Shown here piece by piece: positions 8,594 to 13,608 of a stretch of 13,608 bases of DNA. Position numbers and translations under genes: made by a program. Origin of the DNA: Planctomycetota bacterium (GTDB lineage: Bacteria; Planctomycetota; Planctomycetia; Pirellulales; Thermoguttaceae); NCBI GenBank assembly GCA_023621895.1, contig JAMOAF010000225.1:1-13608 (forward strand), in the 5' to 3' direction. The notes beneath the pieces are model-generated. The model ran no database searches, was not told the origin of the DNA, and saw only the letters and a program-made list of their open reading frames with translations. Positions within the stretch are counted from its first letter, which is position 1, and the number at the start of each line of letters is the position of its first letter.

Positions 8594-9310
8594 GTGACCC
8601 GATCACCCTCCGCTGCCGCCTGCCGCGGCCTGTTCATCACCGGCACCGACACGGGGGTCGGCAAGACCTACGTCGCCTCGTTGATTGCCCAAGCGCTCCG
8701 CGCGGCGGGGCACCGCGTGGGTGTCTACAAGCCTGTGGCGAGCGGTTGCCGCCAGGAGAGGGGAGCGGTCGTTTCCGACGACGCGGTCGCCTTGTGGGAA
8801 GCGGCTGGCCGGCCCGGCGCGCTCGACGACGTCTGCCCCCAGCGGTTTCTCGCTCCCTTGGCGCCACACTTGGCGGCCCGGGCGGAAGGGAAGATAATCG
8901 ACGCCGCGCGGCTGCGCCAGGGAATCGATGTCTGGCGCGGGCGGTCCGAAATCGTCCTGATCGAGGGCGCCGGCGGGCTGATGTCGCCGATCGGCGACGA
9001 ATATGTGGCCGATCTGGCTTACGATTTTGGCTATCCGCTCTTGATCATCACGGCCAACCGGCTGGGCGCGATCAACCACACGCTCCAGACACTCATTGCC
9101 GCCGCCAGCTTCCGCGAAGGCCTCGAAGTGGCCGGCATCGTGATCAACCATCCGGACCGGTTGGCCAGCGATGGGAGCCTGAGAACCAACCGCGAGGAGA
9201 TCGCCACGCGCGCGGTCGCGCCGGTGTTGACCGAAGTGGGCTGGCAGCAACCGGCACTCGGCGACCAGGTCAACTGGCATGCCCTGGCCGCTGGAACCGA
9301 GCGGCGGTGA
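8594..9310 (+). CDS. bioD: ATP-dependent dethiobiotin synthase
   Basis: This 238-residue enzyme closes the ureido ring of dethiobiotin from 7,8-diaminopelargonate, CO2 and ATP, the penultimate step of biotin synthesis. The P-loop GTDTGVGKT (17-25), the substrate-binding KPVASG (46-51), the EGAGGLMSPI block (124-133) and the NHP motif (185-187) near the C-terminal nucleotide-binding part are all present. Length is normal. The GTG at 8594 is the only usable start: an in-frame TGA lies at 8570-8572 in the heptamer array, and no ATG precedes the P-loop. No Shine-Dalgarno sequence is visible because the repeat occupies its place, so translation may be weak or repeat-dependent. No other biotin gene (bioA, bioB, bioF) is in the window, so this copy stands apart from any biotin operon here. 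Confidence 0.95.
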   Translation: MTRSPSAAACRGLFITGTDTGVGKTYVASLIAQALRAAGHRVGVYKPVASGCRQERGAVVSDDAVALWEAAGRPGALDDVCPQRFLAPLAPHLAARAEGKIIDAARLRQGIDVWRGRSEIVLIEGAGGLMSPIGDEYVADLAYDFGYPLLIITANRLGAINHTLQTLIAAASFREGLEVAGIVINHPDRLASDGSLRTNREEIATRAVAPVLTEVGWQQPALGDQVNWHALAAGTERR

Positions 9311-9346
9311 GAGGGTTCAGTCTTTCGTGCCGCCAGACGCCACCTC

Positions 9347-9370
9347 GTTTCCAAGCAGGAGCTTGGAAAC
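9347..9370. repeat. Palindromic repeat, TTCCCAAGCT family variant
   Basis: GTTTCCAAGC (9347-9356) and GCTTGGAAAC (9361-9370) are perfect inverted arms around AGGA. The C-to-T change in the left arm is matched by a G-to-A change in the right arm, so pairing is kept. It lies between bioD and the ExbB-like gene. Confidence 0.75.
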
Positions 9371-9383
9371 CAGGATCGGTCCG

Positions 9384-9409
9384 CTTCGTTCCCAATCTGG
9401 AGCGTGGGG
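9384..9409. repeat. Decayed palindromic repeat, TTCCCAAGCT family
   Basis: TTCGTTCCCAATCTGGAGCG followed by TGGGGG is a decayed copy; only the outer TTCCCA / TGGGG parts still pair. It lies 14 bases after the intact variant. Confidence 0.45.
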
Positions 9410-9473
9410 GTCAATGGCCGCATTCGGGGCTGGACCTTCCCCGCTGGCATCTCCGAGCGGTTCGTCGTAGGAT

Positions 9474-9504
9474 GGTGTGGATTGCTTGTGCAGACATCCA
9501 CAAC
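9474..9504 (+). other. Small stem-loop upstream of the ExbB-like gene
   Basis: GGTGTGGAT (9474-9482) and ATCCACAAC (9496-9504) can pair with one mismatch around a 13-base loop, 17 bases before the start codon. It may be a leader hairpin or a chance pairing; there is no further support. Confidence 0.25.
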
Positions 9505-9521
9505 ACGGGACGAGGCCAGGA

Positions 9522-10241
9522 ATGTTCCGGGTAGAGACGCTTTACGAGGTGTTCGGCGATTTGATCTATGCCTGCCAGGCTTTGGTTGCCTTGTGGGGAA
9601 TCTATTGCGTGATCATGGTCTGGCGGCGGATCGCGGAGAAACGTTTCCGCACCGAGGAGTCGCAGGCGGAGTTCCTTGACGAAATCGAGTTGCACCTCGC
9701 CCGCCGCGAGTTCGACGAGGCCGGCCAGACCTGTGGCGACGATGCCCGTGCTCTGCCCCAACTGGTTCACCTGGCGATGGCGAACCGGCAAGCGGGCTTT
9801 GAACCGGTGCGGAGGCTCGTGACGATCCGCTTTCAGCGCGACGTGCTCGGCGACTTGTACCGCCGGCTGAATTGGGTGAGCCATTGCATCAAGGTTGCCC
9901 CGATGCTTGGCCTGTTCGGAACGGTGATCGGCATGATGGGGGCGTTTGGCAAGCTCGCCAGCCTCGAACAGGTTTCGCCCGACCGGCTCGCGGCCGACAT
10001 CAGCCTGGCGCTGGTGACCACCGCCATCGGGCTGGCAACGGCGATGCCCCTGATGGTCGCGCTGACGTCCGTGAACCTTCGTCTTGGCGATTTTCAAGAG
10101 TTGGGCGAGTTGGGACTGGCCCGATTTCTCCAGGCGCTCAAGGTGGCTCTTCCACAAAGGGAAACCGGCGGGAACCAGCCTGTGCAATCCAGGAAGGCGC
10201 CCGCCGCCGACTCGGGCGCGCCCTACGGCGCTGCACGGTGA
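9522..10241 (+). CDS. MotA/TolQ/ExbB proton-channel family protein
   Basis: This 239-residue inner-membrane protein has the three-helix plan of ExbB/TolQ. Helix 1 is at about 14-34 (LIYACQALVALWGIYCVIMVW). A cytoplasmic loop of about 85 residues follows. Helix 2 contains APMLGLFGTVIGMMGAF (126-142) and helix 3 contains LVTTAIGLATAMPLMVAL (164-181). The GLFGTVIGM and TTAIGLATAMP blocks are the family signature. Such proteins form a proton channel with an ExbD/TolR/MotB partner and energise outer-membrane uptake, envelope maintenance or motility. No partner is adjacent: bioD is upstream and the next gene is convergent. ATG 9522 is preferred, with GAGG and CCAGGA just before it; an upstream TTG at 9477 would add 15 unlike residues. 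The C-terminal 30 residues are polar and low-complexity. Confidence 0.88.
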   Translation: MFRVETLYEVFGDLIYACQALVALWGIYCVIMVWRRIAEKRFRTEESQAEFLDEIELHLARREFDEAGQTCGDDARALPQLVHLAMANRQAGFEPVRRLVTIRFQRDVLGDLYRRLNWVSHCIKVAPMLGLFGTVIGMMGAFGKLASLEQVSPDRLAADISLALVTTAIGLATAMPLMVALTSVNLRLGDFQELGELGLARFLQALKVALPQRETGGNQPVQSRKAPAADSGAPYGAAR

Positions 10242-10259
10242 GGACGCCCCGCCGGCCCC

Positions 10260-11066
10260 TTACTTGGACTTCTTGGGCACTTCGAGCCCCATTTCCGCCA
10301 TCAGCATCTGGATGTCGTCCCACACGTGCCGCTTGGCCGCCGGGTTGCGCAGCACGTAGGCCGGATGGTACGTGCAGATGACCTTGATGCCCTGATAGTC
10401 CAAAAAACGGCCGCGAAGCTGGCCGATCGGCGTGCTCACGCCCAGCAGGTTCTGAGCGGCCACCGTCCCCAGGCAGCAGATGAACTCCGGCTGGATGATC
10501 GCCAGTTGGGCGTCGAGGTACTCGCGGCAGTTGGCCGCCTCGACGGGGAGCGGGGTGCGATTTTCCGGCGGGCGGCAGCGGAGGATGTTGCAGATGTAAA
10601 CGTCGGACCGCCGGAGCTTCATCCCCTTCTCGATAATGTCGGTGAGCAACATGCCGGCTCGCCCGACAAACGGCTCCCCCTGCCGGTCTTCGTCCGCGCC
10701 CGGCGCTTCCCCGAGAAAAACGAGCCGAGCATTGGGGTTGCCCACCCCGAAAACCGTTTGCGTGCGACTGGCGGCCAGTTCTGCGCACCGGGTGCACCCG
10801 GCCACGCGTCTCTCGACCTCGGCCAGGGCCTCCACCCGGAACGCGGCGGCGGGCGACTTCGCCTTCTGGGCACTTTTGCTGGGCATTGGCTCACGCGGCA
10901 AGCTAGAGGACTCCGGGATGGACGCCGCCGGGAGCGCCGCGGGCGCCGCTCCCGGCTCGGCTCCCGCCGGGGCCTTACGAAGATGGGTCACTCCGGCTCT
11001 TCGCAGGCTCTCGAGTCTCTGCAAAACCGCTCGCACGGAATGTTCGGCACTGGGCTGTTCGCTCAT
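10260..11066 (-). CDS. udg: Family 4 (Fe-S) uracil-DNA glycosylase
   Basis: This 268-residue base-excision repair enzyme removes uracil from DNA. Motif 1 is GEAPGADEDRQGEPFVGRAG (119-138). Four cysteines fit the 4Fe-4S pattern: Cys91 and Cys94 (CTRC), then Cys164 (LRCRPP) and Cys180 (AANC), 15 residues apart. CLGTVAAQNLLG (198-209) and THE motif TYHPAYVLR (232-240) complete the family 4 fold. Residues 1-75 are an Ala/Pro/Lys-rich tail of low complexity before the catalytic domain. The start codon is at 11066, with GAGGAG (plus-strand 11071-11076) just upstream. The frame stays open far upstream into der, but that is antisense shadow. It converges with the ExbB-like gene (18 bases apart) and diverges from der. 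Confidence 0.92.
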   Translation of the reverse strand: MSEQPSAEHSVRAVLQRLESLRRAGVTHLRKAPAGAEPGAAPAALPAASIPESSSLPREPMPSKSAQKAKSPAAAFRVEALAEVERRVAGCTRCAELAASRTQTVFGVGNPNARLVFLGEAPGADEDRQGEPFVGRAGMLLTDIIEKGMKLRRSDVYICNILRCRPPENRTPLPVEAANCREYLDAQLAIIQPEFICCLGTVAAQNLLGVSTPIGQLRGRFLDYQGIKVICTYHPAYVLRNPAAKRHVWDDIQMLMAEMGLEVPKKSK

Positions 11067-11096
11067 GCGGCTCCTCAAATCGGAAATTTCAAAACC

Positions 11097-11125
11097 AGTA
11101 TAGCGGACGGCGCCCCGTTTGGCAG
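11097..11125 (-). promoter_or_regulatory. Putative promoter of the uracil-DNA glycosylase gene
   Basis: On the minus strand CTGCCA (plus 11120-11125) lies 17 bases before TATACT (plus 11097-11102). These match the -35 and -10 consensus in four and five of six bases. The -10 is about 30 bases from the start codon. Pattern evidence only. Confidence 0.35.
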
Positions 11126-11153
11126 GTCCCGGCGATTTGGAGCCGCCCCTGGG

Positions 11154-11231
11154 CCGATAGCCGCGTGGGCTTGCCCCGCGCGTGAGCCCCCACGACGGTC
11201 CAAGCGCGGGGCAAGCCCGCGCGGCTATCGG
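11154..11231. repeat. 28-bp inverted repeat (hairpin) between udg and der, GATAGCCGCG family
   Basis: The arms at 11154-11181 and 11204-11231 are 28 bases each and complementary throughout except for one G-T pair (T11166 in GCGTGGG against GCG in the right arm). The loop is 22 bases. The left arm shares the core of the tandem array at 12665-13007 (GATAGCCGCG, then CCCCGCGC). The hairpin lies in the divergent intergenic region, so it could act on either gene, as a transcript structure or as a repeat element. Confidence 0.85.
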
Positions 11232-11248
11232 GATTTCGGGTTGCCGAC

Positions 11249-11254
11249 TATGAT
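11249..11254 (+). promoter_or_regulatory. Possible -10 element for der
   Basis: TATGAT (five of six to consensus) lies about 70 bases before the der start and just right of the hairpin. No good -35 is present: the 17-base-spaced position (11226-11231) falls inside the hairpin's right arm. Low confidence. Confidence 0.25.
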
Positions 11255-11322
11255 AAACGGTACGCAAGAGATTGCGGCCTCTCGGCCGCAGCACCCCTTT
11301 AGCCTCACACCGTCCACTTCTC

Positions 11323-12669
11323 ATGGGTATCCCGCAAGTCGCCATCGTCGGCAGGCCCAACGTGGGCAAGTCGAGCCTGTTCAACTGGCTGATCGGCCAG
11401 CGACTGGCGATCGTCGACTCGGTGGCCGGCGTCACCCGCGACCGCATGATCCAGCCCCTGGAGATCGAAGACCGGCTCGTCGAGTTGATCGACACCGGCG
11501 GGATGGGAATCGACGACGTCGACAAGTTGACCGACCACATCGAGGAGCAGATTTCGCTGGCCATCGACGCGGCCGACGTGATCCTGTTCGTCGTCGACAC
11601 CCGCACGGGTCCCGCGCCGCTCGACCAGGTCGTGGCCAGGCGGCTCCGCGCCGCCGACGCGCCGGTGATCTGCGTGGCCAACAAGACCGACCACGAGGGG
11701 CTCCATGCGGCGGCGGATGAATTCCGCCGGTTCGGCTGGGAGATGCTCCCGGTCAGCGCCCAGCAGAACCGCGGCAAGTCGACCCTGCTCGAAAAGCTCC
11801 TCGAGCTGCTCCCCCCGCCCGCGGCCGATGAGACCGAGGAAAGCCTGCCGGAGATGAAGCTCGCGGTCGTCGGCCGCCGCAACGTGGGCAAGAGCACGTT
11901 CATCAATACGCTGGTCGAGTCCAACCGGCTGATCGTCAGCGAGGTGCCCGGCACGACGCGCGACAGTGTCGACGTGCGGTTCGAACTCGACGGCAAGACG
12001 TTCATCGCCATCGACACGCCCGGCTTCCGCCGCCGCAAGAGCATCTCGGGCGATCTGGAGTTCTACGGCGCCAACCGCGCCGAGCGGAGCATCCGCCGCG
12101 CCGACGTGGTGCTGATGTTCTTCGACGCCGCCGAGGAGGTCAGCAAGGTCGACAAGCAACTTTGCGACTACATCGCCCAACACTACAAACCATGCATCTA
12201 CGTGGTCAACAAGTGGGACCTGTTGGCCGATCGCGTGCCGACCCAAGAGTGGGCCGACTACCTCCGCGACACCTTCCGCACGGCCCAGCACGTGCCGATC
12301 GCCTTCATCACCGGCCAGACCGGCAGGAATGCCAAGAAGCTCCTCAACCACGCCCAGATGCTCTACAAGCAGTCGCTCAGCCGCGTCGCCACCGCCGATT
12401 TGAACCGGCTTGTTCAGGCCGCAATCGAGCACAATCCGCCGCCGCTCTTCACCGGCCACCGGCGGCCGAAAGTCTACTACGCCTCGCAGGTTGCTGCCCA
12501 GCCGCCGACGATTGTCCTGTTCTGCAACAACCCCAAGGCCTTTTCGCCGAGCTACCAGCGTTACCTCCTCAGCGTTTTCCGCGACCAACTTCCTTTCGGC
12601 GAAGTGCCGATCCGGCTGTTTTTCCGCCAGCGCGAGAGTACTGAGAAGGATGAACCTGCCGGCCGATAG
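11323..12669 (+). CDS. der: Ribosome biogenesis GTPase Der (EngA)
   Basis: This 448-residue protein has two tandem GTPase domains and a KH-like C-terminal domain, and acts in maturation of the large ribosomal subunit. G domain 1 has GRPNVGKS (10-17), Thr38 in VTRDR, DTGG (57-60) and NKTD (120-123). An acidic linker follows at about 166-178. G domain 2 has GRRNVGKS (184-191), with Arg in place of the usual Pro, then TTRDS, DTPG (231-234) and NKWD (296-299). The KH-like part covers about 355-440 and includes HRRPKVYYASQVA and NNPKAFSPSYQRYL. ATG 11323 begins two to three residues before the first strand, as expected, but has no clear Shine-Dalgarno. The last residues and the TAG stop (12667-12669) lie at the edge of the downstream tandem repeat. 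Confidence 0.96.
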   Translation: MGIPQVAIVGRPNVGKSSLFNWLIGQRLAIVDSVAGVTRDRMIQPLEIEDRLVELIDTGGMGIDDVDKLTDHIEEQISLAIDAADVILFVVDTRTGPAPLDQVVARRLRAADAPVICVANKTDHEGLHAAADEFRRFGWEMLPVSAQQNRGKSTLLEKLLELLPPPAADETEESLPEMKLAVVGRRNVGKSTFINTLVESNRLIVSEVPGTTRDSVDVRFELDGKTFIAIDTPGFRRRKSISGDLEFYGANRAERSIRRADVVLMFFDAAEEVSKVDKQLCDYIAQHYKPCIYVVNKWDLLADRVPTQEWADYLRDTFRTAQHVPIAFITGQTGRNAKKLLNHAQMLYKQSLSRVATADLNRLVQAAIEHNPPPLFTGHRRPKVYYASQVAAQPPTIVLFCNNPKAFSPSYQRYLLSVFRDQLPFGEVPIRLFFRQRESTEKDEPAGR

Positions 12670-13007
12670 CCGCGTGGGCTTGCCCCGCGCTCCGAGCCGC
12701 CACAGACCGATCACCGATAGCCGCGTGGGCTTGCCCCGCGCTCCGAGCCGCCACAGACCGATCGCCGATAGCCGCGTGGGCTTGCCCCGCGCTCCGAGCC
12801 GCCACAGACCGATCACCGATAGCCGCGTGGGCTTGCCCCGCGCTTGAGCCGCCACAGACCGATCGCCGATAGCCGCGTGGGCTTGCCCCGCGCTTGAGCC
12901 GCCACAGACCGATCGCCGATAGCCGCGTGGGCTTGCCCCGCGCTCCGAGCCGCCACAGACCGATCACCGATAGCCGCGTGGGCTTGCCCCGCGCTCCGAG
13001 CCGCCAC
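12665..13007. repeat. Tandem array, seven units of 50-51 bp, GATAGCCGCG family
   Basis: Units begin at 12665, 12716, 12767, 12818, 12868, 12918 and 12969; the last is cut at 39 bases. Each starts GATAGCCGCGTGGGCTTGCC and contains a 7-bp hairpin (in unit 1 GCGTGGG 12672-12678 with CCCGCGC 12684-12690, one G-T pair). Units 4 and 5 have CTTGAG where the others have CTCCGAG and are one base shorter. The units also alternate between ATCACC and ATCGCC at the end. There is no T-run to suggest a terminator, and the 368-base gap between der and the tex-like gene holds little else. Confidence 0.95.
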
Positions 13008-13037
13008 CGGGCGTTGCTTCCGCGCACTCCGGAGTAC

Positions 13038-13608
13038 CCATGGACGACAAATCCTTCGACTGTTTCAACCTGGAAAAATCGATCGCCGCGATTGCCGCGG
13101 CCCTCAAGGTCGCCCCGGGGCAAGTCCGCGCGGCGGCCGACCTGCTGGCCGCGGGCGGCACGATCCCGTTCATCGCCCGGTATCGCAAGGAGGCGACCCG
13201 CGGGCTCGACGAGCAGGCCCTCCGCGCCATCGACGAGTCGCTGGCTAAGGCGCGGGAACTGGCCGACCGGAAGGCGACAATCCTCAAGACGATCGATGGC
13301 CAGGGGCAGTTGACCGACGCCCTGCGCCGCCAGATCGAGGACTGCGGCGACAAGAGGGAGCTGGAGGACCTTTATCTCCCCTTCAAGCCCAAGCGGCGGA
13401 CCCGGGCGACGATCGCACGCGAGCGCGGCCTGGAGCCGCTGGCCGAGATTCTCCTCCGCCAGGAGCCGCTCAGCCGCCCGCGGAGCGAGATTCTGCGGCC
13501 CTACGTGGCGCCCGAGCGAGAGGTGCCCGACGAGGCGGCCGCCCTGGCCGGGGCTTGCGACATCGTGGCCGAGCACTGGTCGGAAGACGCGCCGACGCGC
13601 GGCTGGCT
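13038..13608 (+). CDS. tex: Tex-like S1 RNA-binding protein, N-terminal part (runs off window)
   Basis: This frame starts at ATG 13038 and is open to the last base, giving 190 codons. GGAG at 13029-13032 is a usable ribosome binding site. The sequence matches the helical N-terminus of Tex/YhgF proteins, with TIPFIARYRKEATRGLDEQ (around residues 46-64) and ELEDLYLPFKPKRRTRATIA (around 107-126). ARERGLEPLAEILL follows at once. Complete family members are 700-800 residues, with YqgF/RNase H-like, helix-hairpin-helix and S1 domains that would lie beyond the window. Tex acts in RNA binding and transcription, and its relatives connect to transcript turnover and ribosome-linked processes. It follows the tandem repeat array, with about 30 bases of unique sequence between. 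Confidence 0.9.

Noticed and set aside
8344..8664. Minus-strand frame with repeated GFRVQGS over the heptamer tract
   Set aside because: It is a consequence of TTCAGGG lacking stop codons; it has no ribosome binding site and overlaps bioD.
10242..10259. Bidirectional terminator between the convergent ExbB-like and glycosylase genes
   Set aside because: The gap is only 18 bases and shows no hairpin with T-runs on either side.
11067..12044. N-terminal extension of the uracil-DNA glycosylase into der
   Set aside because: The ATG at 11066 has a good GAGGAG. The upstream frame is antisense to der and crosses the hairpin.
11305..12855. 516-codon minus-strand frame opposite der
   Set aside because: It is antisense to an intact der with all GTPase motifs; long shadow frames are common in GC-rich DNA.
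12665..13007. CRISPR array
   Set aside because: The sequence between the most constant parts is itself almost identical in every unit, so there are no unique spacers, and no cas gene is in the window. It is a plain tandem repeat.
12569..13576. Minus-strand reading frame with a 17-residue repeat (SAGQAHAAIGDRSVAAR) over the array
   Set aside because: It is open mainly because the unit is 51 bases, and it crosses the tex-like and der coding regions antisense. The 50-base units break the periodicity, and no start signal or family match is seen.

Overview
The window looks like a chromosomal segment of a GC-rich planctomycete, probably a Pirellulales-like lineage. Three things suggest this. A Tat-exported Gfo/Idh/MocA oxidoreductase is paired with a secreted discoidin-like protein. 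A basic-tailed DEAD-box helicase and a family 4 uracil-DNA glycosylase with an Ala/Pro-rich tail are present. The gaps between genes are littered with short palindromic repeats. The taxonomic call is an inference from gene style, not from a marker gene. No tRNA, rRNA, integrase, transposase, phage gene or CRISPR array is visible.

Layout, left to right. 15-722 is a family 2 glycosyltransferase. 946-2881 is a two-gene operon: a secreted F5/8C-like protein and a Tat-signal Gfo/Idh/MocA oxidoreductase. 2993-4531 is a CstA-family membrane transporter. 4771-6326 is the def-fmt pair, which removes and adds the N-formyl group of initiator methionine. A TATAAT box framed by a perfect 10-bp inverted repeat lies upstream of it. 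About 6523-8181 is a DEAD-box RNA helicase with an uncertain non-ATG start. 8182-8593 is a non-coding, repeat-packed region ending in 12 tandem copies of CCCTGAA directly before bioD (8594-9310). 9522-10241 is an ExbB/TolQ/MotA-like channel subunit without a visible partner. A uracil-DNA glycosylase runs on the minus strand (10260-11066). Divergent from it is der (11323-12669), encoding the double-GTPase ribosome assembly factor. A tandem array of about 51-bp units (12665-13007) follows and supplies der's stop codon. The 5' part of a tex-like gene (13038 onward) runs off the window.

Most genes are housekeeping and all but the glycosylase are on the plus strand. Translation and RNA functions (def, fmt, helicase, der, tex) are loosely clustered, but only the 946-2881 pair and def-fmt are spaced like operons.

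The unusual content is between the genes. One palindrome family (TTCCCAAGCT...AGCTTGGGAA) occupies the gaps from 2.9 to 9.4 kb. A second family (GATAGCCGCG...CCCCGCGC) brackets der, as a 28-bp hairpin upstream and a seven-unit direct array downstream. I found no convincing multi-gene novel system. The repeat architecture, the framed promoter before def and the heptamer tract before bioD are the best leads.
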